A stretch of DNA of 64,000 nt from positions 5,270,001-5,334,000 of the forward strand of contig NZ_CP042171.1 of NCBI RefSeq assembly GCF_005938645.2, in the 5' to 3' direction. The number at the start of each line of letters is the position of its first letter. Within the stretch, counting starts at the first letter, position 1. A program made the position numbers and the translations under genes. The DNA comes from Pedobacter sp. KBS0701 (GTDB lineage Bacteria > Bacteroidota > Bacteroidia > Sphingobacteriales > Sphingobacteriaceae). This document shows positions 25,412 through 33,373 of the stretch, in pieces. Under the pieces are notes generated by a model. It saw only the letters and a program-made list of their open reading frames with translations. It did not search any database and was not told the origin of the DNA.

Positions 25412-26227
25412 CTAACTCCAATGGTCAAACTCGAGCACCTCCTGGTCGATAAATTCCTGCTTGATCTCAGGGAGCTCGGGATATTCTTTTTTATTGATCG
25501 CTCCCTCAAGGCGGTATTCTGGACCGATGGTACATCTTTCCAGCAGGCGAGAGGGGATCTGCGTCATCGCGATTTCGGTAATACGGTCATCGCTCAGATC
25601 GCCCATCAGCCACTCCCATGCCAGCTCATCGGTAAGTATGCATGGCATGCGCAACTTGGAGTTATGCACCTGCTTCATCAGCTCATTGGCCTTGGTGATC
25701 CCGATGGCAAAGGTTTTGGTGACCTCGCCAGTATCGGTATTTACCCAATCGCTATAAATTCCCGGAAGCCAAAAATATTCATGGTCTTTAAGGGTAACCT
25801 GATAAGGGTACTTGATCGTCTCTTTGAGTTCTTGTCCTTTCTTTCCAATTTTAGGGACATGCCTAGATTCCACTATGCCCGTAGAAAGTACCAGGCATCT
25901 GCGCGACCTGGCCGCATCCTTCCACATCGACCGCTTGCCGCTCTCGCTCACCCATAGGTTCTCCGCCTTAAAATTTAATGTCGTAAGTTTCCTTCGGAAA
26001 GCGATGGCCTCATCGGCGCTCATCTTTCCGGGCACATAGCCCCACTGTGCCTGCACAAGCTCAAAATCGCGCCTGTCATCGGTGGCTATCGCAATCGCGC
26101 ATGGTGGGTAATTGAACCCATTGTGCACATCCACATCCAAAAAATCATAATCTCGGACCGCTTTTTCTAATTGCTTAAGCTGGATAAACTCAGCCCTTGT
26201 TACCTTTTGACCATTGTAATAACACAT
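25412..26227 (-). CDS. SRAP domain protein (HMCES/YedK-like)
   Basis: 271 residues. The N-terminus MCYYNGQK exposes the catalytic Cys2 after Met removal; QWGYVPG near 62, the CLVLSTGIVES stretch with E120, and RMPCILTDELAWEWL near 195 match the SOS-response-associated peptidase (SRAP) fold. Members crosslink to abasic sites in single-stranded DNA and shield them, and are often linked to SOS genes. It begins 3 bases after the small gene upstream, so the two are co-transcribed. The neighbouring imuA-imuB-dnaE2 cassette and the shared upstream motif fit a common DNA-damage role. Confidence 0.93.
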   Translation of the reverse strand: MCYYNGQKVTRAEFIQLKQLEKAVRDYDFLDVDVHNGFNYPPCAIAIATDDRRDFELVQAQWGYVPGKMSADEAIAFRRKLTTLNFKAENLWVSESGKRSMWKDAARSRRCLVLSTGIVESRHVPKIGKKGQELKETIKYPYQVTLKDHEYFWLPGIYSDWVNTDTGEVTKTFAIGITKANELMKQVHNSKLRMPCILTDELAWEWLMGDLSDDRITEIAMTQIPSRLLERCTIGPEYRLEGAINKKEYPELPEIKQEFIDQEVLEFDHWS

Positions 26228-26230
26228 AAT

Positions 26231-26479
26231 CTATTTCCGTTTAGCGCGGATATGATCCGCAATCAATTTTCCAATATCCGTAGCTTCCTTCTGCCGCCCT
26301 TGCGGGATAGAGGTCCAAAACTTTTTACCATTTGCACCTATGGCCACAGCAATCACCAATGGCTTTGCTCCAGGCCCATAGCTAACATGAAAGACCCTTT
26401 TGCCAGCCAGCTCGTGCTCTGATACCTGCAGCACTTTGCCTTCGAACTCGAGCTCAAACGGCTTTTCCATTTCCCTCAT
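26231..26479 (-). CDS. Small hypothetical protein in operon with SRAP
   Basis: 82 residues from the ATG at 26479 (MREMEKPFELEFEGKVLQVS); a start at 26470 is also possible. A longer frame reaching 26557 is open, but its extra residues look non-native and would run through the AT-rich AATTACTAAAAA motif. The protein is a beta-rich small fold with a GPGAKPLVIAVA strand and a C-terminal Lys-rich helix (IADHIRAKRK). I do not recognise a family. It is 3 bases from SRAP, hence co-expressed. Its role in the response is unknown. Confidence 0.7.
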   Translation of the reverse strand: MREMEKPFELEFEGKVLQVSEHELAGKRVFHVSYGPGAKPLVIAVAIGANGKKFWTSIPQGRQKEATDIGKLIADHIRAKRK

Positions 26480-26485
26480 ACCTAA

Positions 26486-26497
26486 AATTACTAAAAA
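26486..26497 (+). promoter_or_regulatory. AATTACTAAAAA motif upstream of the SRAP operon
   Basis: The plus strand reads AATTACTAAAAA immediately upstream of the ATG at 26479, in opposite orientation to the copy before imuA but otherwise identical over 12 bases. Confidence 0.4.
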
Positions 26498-26707
26498 GAA
26501 ATTACCTACGTATGATGGCCAAGTCATTTCGTACAACCCAGAATGCCTTTCGTCCAAAAATTTGGATTCTAAATGATTGACAATTTGGAAATGGTTAGTT
26601 TATGGCTAATGAATACTGATTTAAACTGGTTGTATATCGTGGCACCATTAGTGTGGCATTTACGGTAGCGGTAAAATTGCCGTCAACAACTGCTAACAAA
26701 TAATCAA

Positions 26708-27001
26708 ATGGAAAAATTAGCATTACTGGCCCGCCTCGAGGCCAAACCTGGTAAAGAACAGCAATTGGCTGACTTTCTGAAAAACGCTTTGCCCCTGGCG
26801 GTAGCAGAACCCGGTACCATTCGTTGGTATGCGCTACAAATTGGTCCGTCTACCTTTGGCATATTCGATACATTTGCCGACGAAGCTGGACGGGACGCTC
26901 ACCTAAACGGTGATATCCCCAAGGCCTTAACAGCTCATGCAGATGAATTACTGGCCGTGCCGCCAGTGATCGAAAAAATAGATCTGCTTGCCGTTAAATG
27001 A
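26708..27001 (+). CDS. ABM-family (quinol-type) monooxygenase
   Basis: 97 residues, the typical size of the antibiotic biosynthesis monooxygenase (ABM) fold. The features are the first strand LALLARLEAKPGKEQQLADF, the central TIRWYALQIGPSTFGIFDTF with Trp/Tyr, then the HL of a DAHLNGDIP turn and a final IEKIDLLAVK strand. Members are small cytosolic dimeric oxygenases of quinones or similar substrates; a specific substrate cannot be given. It stands alone, transcribed away from the SRAP operon, with a hairpin terminator just after its stop. Confidence 0.85.
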   Translation: MEKLALLARLEAKPGKEQQLADFLKNALPLAVAEPGTIRWYALQIGPSTFGIFDTFADEAGRDAHLNGDIPKALTAHADELLAVPPVIEKIDLLAVK

Positions 27002-27017
27002 AATTAAAACTCTAAGT

Positions 27018-27040
27018 TCCCCGGTAATTACTGCCGGGGA
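27018..27040 (+). terminator. Hairpin after the ABM gene
   Basis: TCCCCGG pairs with CCGGGGA over a loop of 9 bases, 17 bases after the stop. The T-run after it is poor, so it may be a weak or bidirectional terminator. Confidence 0.5.
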
Positions 27041-27135
27041 GATTTCTTCATATCTTCGAACAAAAGAAAAGACCGATCTGCATAAAGCAAACCGGCCCGT
27101 AAATAAAAAACCAACACTGGGAGATTAATGGCTAA

Positions 27136-27771
27136 CTATCCTGCTGCTTCCCAGATCAGCCGCAGGAGTTTCTTAATGGTATCGCGGAAAATTTCGCGTT
27201 CCTCTGGTATATTGATATCAATGCCGCAGACACTGCTCTTATTGTTCTCGGCATGCCACACGTTGTAATAGATGCCGCCAAGTATGATTGCAAAACAGGC
27301 GCGGAGCGAAATATCACCTCCCTTGGCATGCTTATCGGCCAGTTCCAATAGCAGCGCCGCCCGGCTTTCGCGCTGTTCGGAAACTTCCCTCATTGTGGCA
27401 TTTACCGATGAGATCTGCCAGAAAATGAATTTCTGCATTTCAATATTACTTCCAAAAGTATCAAACTGGTTCTGGAAGATACCAATGATGATATCGCGCA
27501 GCTGTGAAAGCTCCGGCAGCTCCCCATCCCCGTATTCGCCCAATATCGGAAACCAGGAATCGGTGCTATGGATATAATCTTTGAGCAGGTTGTTATAATC
27601 GCCGAAATAGGCGTAGATATTCTTCGGATCGACATCAGCCTTTGCCGCCACTTTGGTGACAGAAAGCCCATGGTGTCCATCTTTCCGCAAAATATCCCCG
27701 ACCGCCTGCAGTATCGCGGCCCTGGTCTCCTCGGAATTCCTCTTTCTAAATTTGTTCTTTCTGGTTTTCAT
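27136..27771 (-). CDS. TetR-family transcriptional regulator
   Basis: 211 residues. The N-terminal basic segment and helix-turn-helix (ETRAAILQAVGDILRKDGH, then VTKVAAKADVDPKNIYAYFG) match the TetR family. The remainder is an all-helical ligand-binding domain with no recognisable ligand. It is co-directional with, and 23 bases downstream of, the alpha-oxoamine synthase gene, and probably represses that transcription unit (inference from linkage). The unusual position of the regulator after its likely target implies autoregulation through the same promoter. Confidence 0.88.
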   Translation of the reverse strand: MKTRKNKFRKRNSEETRAAILQAVGDILRKDGHHGLSVTKVAAKADVDPKNIYAYFGDYNNLLKDYIHSTDSWFPILGEYGDGELPELSQLRDIIIGIFQNQFDTFGSNIEMQKFIFWQISSVNATMREVSEQRESRAALLLELADKHAKGGDISLRACFAIILGGIYYNVWHAENNKSSVCGIDINIPEEREIFRDTIKKLLRLIWEAAG

Positions 27772-27794
27772 TTAAGGTGGTCTTCGTTGTAATC

Positions 27795-29057
27795 TTATTC
27801 GTACCTGCTTCCTATCTTAAGCTTAGCCGATATATCCGCAAAGGCGTTCAGGACCCTATCCAAATGTGGCCTGGTGTGCGTGGCCATTAGGCTCATGCGG
27901 ATCCTGGAATCCTTTTTGGAAACGGCCGGATACATAATGGGATTGGCATACACCCCGGCCTTGAGCAGCAGCCTTCCCACTTCCAATGTTTTAGGGATAT
28001 CACGGATCTTCACCGGAACGATGCCCGATGCCGTTGTCCCGATATCCAGGCCAAGTTCCTTAAGGCCATTTTTGAAATAGATGATATTCTCCCAGAGCAT
28101 ATCCTGCCATTCCGGCTCCTCGTCTATAAGATCTATTGCCTTAAGTATAGACATCGAGGCCGGGGAGGCGGTTACCGAAAACAGGTGCTGACGCGACTGG
28201 TACTTCAGGAACTGGATCAGATCCGGGCTCGCCACCACATATCCGCCCACGTGCCCGAAGGTCTTGCTGAACGTTCCGGTAATGATATCCACCTCTTTCA
28301 GCAGGTTATGCTCCTGGATAAGTCCTCGCCCGGTTCTCCCGATCACCCCAACGCCATGGGCATCGTCTACCATAAGATAGGCTCCAAAGTGCCGGGTGAG
28401 CTCCAGTATTTTGGTAAGCGGGGCAAGGTCGCCGTCCTGGGAGTAAACGCCATCCACTACCACTATACGGGTGCGATGGGTAGCCTGGCTTTCCCGGAGC
28501 GCCCTTTCCAGCGCATCCATGTTATTGTGCAGGAACATCTTGACATTGGTATTCATGCAGCCCTCGTAGACGCTGGCATGTACGGCCATATCCAAAATTG
28601 CCATATCCTCCTTTCTAAGCAGACAGAGCAGGCTTGCACTATTTGCCGTGTAGCCCGTGGTATAGGTAATGGCCGCCTCACGTCCAAAGAATCCTGAGAT
28701 CTTCTGTTCCAATTTTTCATGGAAGGAGAAATGTCCACCGATAGCAGGGGATGCGCCGGCACCTGTACCAAAGCGGCGGATCCCCTCAATGGCAGCTTTC
28801 TTCACCGCCTCGTGCTGGGTAAATCCCAGGTAATCATTCGATACCAGACTTACGTAGCTTTTCTTGCCGCCGTAGCCCGCAATATCCATTTCAACCTCCG
28901 GGCCGCAGCCGCTCTGGCTCTCCATACGGTAATTGAGATGGCCACGGCTGCGTAGATACTCCAGGTATTCCGAAAAGTAACCTGCCCGCTGGTAGGCGTC
29001 CATTCCCTCGATGTTCTCAAAGTCCTTAAAACTCGCTTTTTCAAAATTTATGTTCAT
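27795..29057 (-). CDS. Alpha-oxoamine synthase (BioF / serine palmitoyltransferase-like)
   Basis: 420 residues of PLP-dependent fold type I. VSNDYLGFT (72-80), the GTGAGASPAIGGHFSFHEKL block near 97, DDAHGVGVIG (231-240) and GTFSKTFGHVGGY with the PLP lysine K265 are the signature of alpha-oxoamine synthases. They condense an amino acid with an acyl-CoA or acyl-ACP. Substrate choice among glycine, alanine and serine types cannot be read from the sequence. Bacteroidota use a serine palmitoyltransferase of this family for sphingolipids, and BioF or CqsA-like enzymes are the alternatives. No other biotin genes are adjacent. The TetR gene follows in the same unit. Confidence 0.88.
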   Translation of the reverse strand: MNINFEKASFKDFENIEGMDAYQRAGYFSEYLEYLRSRGHLNYRMESQSGCGPEVEMDIAGYGGKKSYVSLVSNDYLGFTQHEAVKKAAIEGIRRFGTGAGASPAIGGHFSFHEKLEQKISGFFGREAAITYTTGYTANSASLLCLLRKEDMAILDMAVHASVYEGCMNTNVKMFLHNNMDALERALRESQATHRTRIVVVDGVYSQDGDLAPLTKILELTRHFGAYLMVDDAHGVGVIGRTGRGLIQEHNLLKEVDIITGTFSKTFGHVGGYVVASPDLIQFLKYQSRQHLFSVTASPASMSILKAIDLIDEEPEWQDMLWENIIYFKNGLKELGLDIGTTASGIVPVKIRDIPKTLEVGRLLLKAGVYANPIMYPAVSKKDSRIRMSLMATHTRPHLDRVLNAFADISAKLKIGSRYE

Positions 29058-29250
29058 AATGTTTATTCTTATTGGGAGTAAAAGTATCGCACCAACTCCA
29101 AGGTCATTTTGAATTAGCAGGTTATTTTAAAAAAGTCTAAATAGGCGGTAAAAACGGTGTTTAAATCTGGTTGAAGCGTGGCTTCACGTATGAAAATTTT
29201 GCACGTCGATCTGAAATTTCGGAGGACAATTAACAAATGTTAACTGCCTT

Positions 29251-29886
29251 TCAGCATTCCACCGGCTCCAGGTAGATCTCCGCCTTGAGCCTGGAGAAAC
29301 TCACCGGGCTCATGTGCAGATAGGCGGCTATCTGCTTATCGAGAAACTGGATCTCGTTCTCTTCTCCAAGAAAGGGAAACTGCAGAAAGAACTCGCTGAC
29401 CTTTTCGATCCCCTTCATATCCAGCAGCATATTTCGGATCCTATCCTTATCCATGATGCTGGCCAGGATGTTGGCAGCAAGCAGCATGGCTCCGGGATGT
29501 TTCGCAAATACCTTCCTTAGCGAAATGCTATCGATGGACAGCAACTGTGTACCGCCGCAGGCGACAAGCCCGGTCTTTGCCCTTCGCTTATTGAAAAAGC
29601 TATTGGGAAGCAGTGCGATCTCGCCCTTTGGAAACAGCCTGAACGGCACCTGATTGCCATCTGCATCGAGGTAATATGCATAGGCCATTCCGCGCACGAC
29701 GAAGAACGCTTTGTTAGCCACCTTATGTAAATGCTGTATCTCTGTAGGCTTATGGTATTCGGAAAACTCCATCTCCGAATCCAGATCGTTGCGGAATGTG
29801 ACCTCATCGATCCTCTTGAAACCATTCAGAAAAGCGAGCAGATTCTGGAAGGCCACCCTTGGCAGCCTGAGCTTGTTTTTGTTCAT
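29251..29886 (-). CDS. Crp/Fnr-type cyclic-nucleotide-binding regulator
   Basis: 211 residues from the ATG at 29886 (MNKNKLRLPRVAFQNLLAFL). A longer frame to 29931 would begin inside the GalM terminator, so I prefer the later start. The N-terminal 150 residues are a cNMP-binding beta-roll (VVRGMAYAYYLDADGNQVPF, FPKGEIALLPNSFF). The last 60 contain QIAAYLHMSPVSFSRLKAE, a winged-helix recognition region typical of Bacteroidetes Crp/Fnr proteins. The effector is unknown. It lies upstream of, and on the same strand as, the alpha-oxoamine synthase gene, 193 bases away. Confidence 0.85.
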   Translation of the reverse strand: MNKNKLRLPRVAFQNLLAFLNGFKRIDEVTFRNDLDSEMEFSEYHKPTEIQHLHKVANKAFFVVRGMAYAYYLDADGNQVPFRLFPKGEIALLPNSFFNKRRAKTGLVACGGTQLLSIDSISLRKVFAKHPGAMLLAANILASIMDKDRIRNMLLDMKGIEKVSEFFLQFPFLGEENEIQFLDKQIAAYLHMSPVSFSRLKAEIYLEPVEC

Positions 29887-29914
29887 ATTTTTTAGGTATT
29901 TGGTTAAACAAAAA

Positions 29915-29945
29915 AGACAGGCTTCCATCACGGAATACCTGCCTT
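29915..29945 (-). terminator. Intrinsic terminator after GalM
   Basis: On the minus strand an imperfect stem (AAGGCAGG-TTCC with GGAA-CCTGTCTT) is followed by a T-run. It begins 22 bases after the galM stop and ends shortly before the Crp/Fnr start. Confidence 0.75.
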
Positions 29946-29966
29946 CACTATAACGGGACTGACTTG

Positions 29967-31058
29967 TTACTTATCGCTGGAAAATGCATACACGGTCCTG
30001 CTGTGGTAAACATCGCCCGGCCTCAGCACCGTACTCGGAAAGCTGGCCTGGTTTGGGCTGTCCGGGAAATGCTGGGTCTCCAGGCAGAATGCCGTACGGA
30101 ACGCGTCCGCTCCGCTACGAAGCTTATTTTCCCCCTTCATAAAGTTCCCCGAATAGAACTGCAGTCCAGGCTGATCGGTAAAGACCTTCATCACAATGCC
30201 TGATTTATCGCCCTTTACCATGGCGCTAGGAATGATCCTGCTTTTATTCAGCACATAGTTATGGTCATAACCCTTACCAAACTTAAGCTGCTGGTCCTCG
30301 TTCCCAATCCTGCTCCCAATGGTAGTGGCTCCCCTGAAATCGAACACCGTTTCCTCGACGTCGCGGATCTCTCCGGTAGGAATCAGCGTGCTATCCACAG
30401 GCAGGAACGCATTTGCATTCACCATCAGCACATGGTCCAGAATACTGCCCGAACCGTTCAGATTGAAAAACGCATGATTGGTGAGGTTCACTACCGTAGG
30501 CTTATCCGTTTGCGCCCGGTACTCGATGGCAAGCTCGTTATTTCGGGTGAGGGTATAGGTAACCTTGACCGACAGCTTGCCCGGAAAACCGTTCTCTCCA
30601 TTTGGGGCACTGAGCTTGCAGACCAGCACCGAATCGCTTTCCTTTTCCAATCTCCAATTTTGGTACTGAAATCCGGTTTTACCGCCATGCAAGGTATTAA
30701 CGCCATTGTTGATGGTCAGCTGATAGGACTTACCATCAAGGGTAAATTTTCCCTTTGCAATGCGGTTGCCGTACCTACCGATTGTGGCACCATAATAAGG
30801 CTCCGTTGACAAGTCATAATCTGCAGGATCCTGGAACCCCACCACGACATCAACGAGCTTTCCATTTCTATCGGGTACTTTCAATTCCATCAGCCTCGCG
30901 CCATTTTCGCAGAATTTGGCAACTGTTCCGCCGGCGCCATTGATGGTAACGGTTTTATAATCTTTGCTACCGCTGCACCCGGCATTCAGGGCGACCATTG
31001 CACCGATTACCAGCGCGGCAAATGTTTTTTTCATTGCATTGAGTGTTAATGTTTTCAT
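29967..31058 (-). CDS. galM: Aldose 1-epimerase, exported lipoprotein (GalM)
   Basis: 363 residues. An N-terminal lipoprotein signal (FAALVIGAMVALNAGC, lipobox Cys about residue 28) places it on the cell surface or in the periplasm. The catalytic fold shows GRYGNRIAKGKFTLDGKSYQL, NGVNTLHGG, the His-containing NLTNHAFFNLNGSG, KGYDHNYVLN and a C-terminal FCLETQHFPDSPNQ with the catalytic Glu. It interconverts alpha and beta aldose anomers, helping uptake of sugars released outside the cell. An alternative start 8 codons in (MKKTFAALV) would give a shorter signal. The alpha/beta hydrolase gene is 34 bases upstream on the same strand. Confidence 0.93.
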   Translation of the reverse strand: MKTLTLNAMKKTFAALVIGAMVALNAGCSGSKDYKTVTINGAGGTVAKFCENGARLMELKVPDRNGKLVDVVVGFQDPADYDLSTEPYYGATIGRYGNRIAKGKFTLDGKSYQLTINNGVNTLHGGKTGFQYQNWRLEKESDSVLVCKLSAPNGENGFPGKLSVKVTYTLTRNNELAIEYRAQTDKPTVVNLTNHAFFNLNGSGSILDHVLMVNANAFLPVDSTLIPTGEIRDVEETVFDFRGATTIGSRIGNEDQQLKFGKGYDHNYVLNKSRIIPSAMVKGDKSGIVMKVFTDQPGLQFYSGNFMKGENKLRSGADAFRTAFCLETQHFPDSPNQASFPSTVLRPGDVYHSRTVYAFSSDK

Positions 31059-31092
31059 AGGTAGATTGATTTAATCGGATATTACTTTTTCA

Positions 31093-31842
31093 TCATTTCA
31101 ATAATCGGTTGATGAAATTATTTATTAGCCCTTTATACTCTGGTCTGAGCCGCAGATCTCCATGTCCACCTCCCGCGAGGATAAACTTCTCTTTGATGGG
31201 TGACCCTAAGTTTTCCCATATCCTTTCCGCATGAGCTTTTAGGATAATAAGATCTTCCCGACCATGGATAACCAACGCGGGCATGGAAATTCGCTTTGCC
31301 ATCGCAGCATTATTAAGTTCATATGCTGGACAACGACCTGCTGAAAATTCCATTTCGTCAACAGATGAATAAGTACTTTCCATTACCACGGCTACAGCGG
31401 GCCTGTTCGCGGCTAAATAAGCAGCCATTGCACCACCCATGGAATAACCGTAAAGAATTATTTGATCTGGACTATAACCAAGACTAATTGCATATTCGTA
31501 GATTTTTTCGGCATCGTTATACAACTGTTCTTGGCCATCTAAATTCCCACCTGATTTTCCAAAGGACCGATAATCGGAAACCAAAATATTATACCCCCAG
31601 TCGAAGACCATCGAGTGGTTATCTAAAAAATTTTGCAGGTTTTTGGCGTTCCCTTGGAAATAGATCATCAAAAACCGATTTCCTGGCTTTTCATGCAGGA
31701 ATGCATTTAAATTGACATCCCTGTCAACCGGAATAAATATTTCCTTGGTAAACTCTGGCAGCTCAAACCTGTAGTCCAGATTTAATTTCACTGGCTCAAA
31801 TATTACCGCCGTCTGCTCTGATATGTTGTTTGAAAATTTCAT
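31093..31842 (-). CDS. Alpha/beta hydrolase
   Basis: 249 residues. The nucleophile elbow is GYSMGGAMAAY (about residues 136-146), the acid is in VIHGREDLI, and the catalytic His in LAGGGHGDLR. There is no signal peptide, so it is probably cytosolic. It resembles the BAAT/FrsA-type serine hydrolases annotated as peptidase or esterase without known substrate. It is co-directional with galM, 34 bases away, and the two may share a transcript. The terminator at 31858-31890 separates it from the metallophosphoesterase gene upstream. Confidence 0.88.
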   Translation of the reverse strand: MKFSNNISEQTAVIFEPVKLNLDYRFELPEFTKEIFIPVDRDVNLNAFLHEKPGNRFLMIYFQGNAKNLQNFLDNHSMVFDWGYNILVSDYRSFGKSGGNLDGQEQLYNDAEKIYEYAISLGYSPDQIILYGYSMGGAMAAYLAANRPAVAVVMESTYSSVDEMEFSAGRCPAYELNNAAMAKRISMPALVIHGREDLIILKAHAERIWENLGSPIKEKFILAGGGHGDLRLRPEYKGLINNFINRLLK

Positions 31843-31857
31843 GGTCTATAAATCTCT

Positions 31858-31890
31858 AAAAAGCGCGACAGGCCATCCGGCACATGTCGC
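31858..31890 (-). terminator. Terminator downstream of the metallophosphoesterase gene
   Basis: On the minus strand GCGACA pairs with TGTCGC, with an inner GCC/GGC stem, followed after GC by TTTTT. It ends 15 bases before the hydrolase ATG, so it closes the upstream carbohydrate operon. Confidence 0.55.
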
Positions 31891-32066
31891 ACTATCATAA
31901 TTAACTAACCAGCTATAACTAAACCAACAAGAACGTCTAGCTGGATACCTATCATTTATTTGTTACTCTTCATTATTTAATGCATTTGATTGGGCAATGC
32001 CCTATGGGGACAGGATCGCCCCGCCCCCCGGGACTCTCGACAACTATTAACTAAAACTAACTTATC

Positions 32067-33152
32067 TTATAGGGCTGTCTTTTCTGCCTTTTCATTTACC
32101 TTGGACCATTTGCCAGCCTCCAACAACGCGGCCTGATGGTCGCCGCCATGTCTATTGACATCTATTCCCAATACCTTTCCGCCATAATAGAACCCAATGT
32201 TGCCGGGAACTATCGTATGTCCTACGATGATGCGCCTTACGCCAAAAACTTTGAGCGTCTGAGAAACCTCATCTTCTGTGGCCTTTGGATCAAAAAAATA
32301 ACCGCGGTACCAGAACAGCGAGCTTTCCCCCTTAAAAAAAGGATCTATCCTGGGATCGCCAACACCTTTAAGTACCTTGACCTTATCGTAATATGGCCTG
32401 CACAGTTTGTTGATATCGGCTATGGAAAGCCCAAGTGAATTGATGACAGGGGATACCCCGGCATGCATGCAGAGGTTATCTCCGATTTTTTCTATTGTGT
32501 TCTTGGTCCGCAGCCATCTGCCGATCTCGGCATCTGCTCCATACAGCGACATGTAATCAACACCCATGATCTTTGCGGACTCCATATATTTTGGCTGCAC
32601 ATACCGCAGGTCTCCGGACAGATTCATGATATCATGATTGCCTAATATGGTATGCACATAGCCACCTGCCGTCTTTGCCAGGCCTTCAAGCTTATAGATC
32701 AGCCAGATGCTCTCGGGAACTGAAAGGCCGCGATCGAACAGATCGCCGCAGATCACCAGATGTCCCTTGCCGTAGGTCCACTCGTATTTCTCGTTGATGA
32801 TTTTGTTTGCGATGAGCAGTTTGCGGAACCCCTCGAACTCTCCCTCGATATCCGAAACCACGAACATATTGTTTGGCTGCTGGTATTCGGAAGGCTCTGG
32901 CTTAAGCTCCCCCATTAGGGGAACTGTGAAATTCCAATCTGGATGTCCATCAAAACCTACCTGTATTTCCTTTGCTGTTTTGTCGCCACGAAACATTGCT
33001 TTTAGAACCGGCCTTCCGCCCGCTACCGCTCGTACCAAAATGCTGTCCCCATGGTAGGTGACATAAGGCCCATCTGTGATTCCTTGCGCATAACCGCTAA
33101 AAAAGAAAGCGGTAAAGATGCCTATTGCTATTATTTTTTTCATCGTATCCAT
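32067..33152 (-). CDS. Exported metallophosphoesterase
   Basis: 361 residues with a signal peptide (MKKIIAIGIFTAFFFSGYAQ; the start may be the Met at residue 4). The calcineurin-like phosphoesterase motifs appear in order: VSDIEGEF, GDLFDRG, GNHDIMN, MHAGVSP and IVGHTIVPG. Such exported Shewanella-type or PPP-like enzymes hydrolyse phosphomonoesters; the substrate is unknown. It starts 2 bases after the small winged-helix-like gene and closes the carbohydrate operon, whose terminator is at 31858-31890. Its presence with glycosidases may reflect release of phosphate from plant material (inference). Confidence 0.9.
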   Translation of the reverse strand: MDTMKKIIAIGIFTAFFFSGYAQGITDGPYVTYHGDSILVRAVAGGRPVLKAMFRGDKTAKEIQVGFDGHPDWNFTVPLMGELKPEPSEYQQPNNMFVVSDIEGEFEGFRKLLIANKIINEKYEWTYGKGHLVICGDLFDRGLSVPESIWLIYKLEGLAKTAGGYVHTILGNHDIMNLSGDLRYVQPKYMESAKIMGVDYMSLYGADAEIGRWLRTKNTIEKIGDNLCMHAGVSPVINSLGLSIADINKLCRPYYDKVKVLKGVGDPRIDPFFKGESSLFWYRGYFFDPKATEDEVSQTLKVFGVRRIIVGHTIVPGNIGFYYGGKVLGIDVNRHGGDHQAALLEAGKWSKVNEKAEKTAL

Positions 33153-33154
33153 TT

Positions 33155-33373
33155 TTACCCTACACTTTCTTTTGCTTTTTTAACAGGCACCCATACCTGC
33201 TTAAACTCCATAATCTTACTATCGATCAGGTACCTTAAAATAAACCTGGCTTCTGATTCCGACAGCTCAAGTTCCTTTGCTACCTCTTCGAGTACAAAGG
33301 CATCTTCAGAAACCGCCATGATAAAGGCATCTACCACTTCTCCAGGTATGCCCAATTCTTCCAATACCATCAT
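33155..33373 (-). CDS. Small winged-helix-like protein in the glycosidase operon
   Basis: 72 residues. Its helical pattern (VAKELELSESEARFILRYLIDSKIMEFK, then a VWVPVKK hairpin) resembles a winged helix-turn-helix domain with a beta wing. It could bind DNA, but it could also be a protein-interaction fold. It has no signal peptide although every enzyme around it is exported. Its ATG overlaps the stop of the GH5-like gene (ATGA, 4 bases) and the metallophosphoesterase starts 2 bases after its stop, which makes it a genuine operon member and a candidate local regulator. Confidence 0.65.
   Translation of the reverse strand: MMVLEELGIPGEVVDAFIMAVSEDAFVLEEVAKELELSESEARFILRYLIDSKIMEFKQVWVPVKKAKESVG

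Noticed and set aside
26480..26557. Upstream extension of the small gene before SRAP
   Set aside because: It runs through the AATTACTAAAAA motif and adds non-native residues.
29887..29931. Upstream extension of the Crp/Fnr protein
   Set aside because: Its first codons lie inside the GalM terminator stem.
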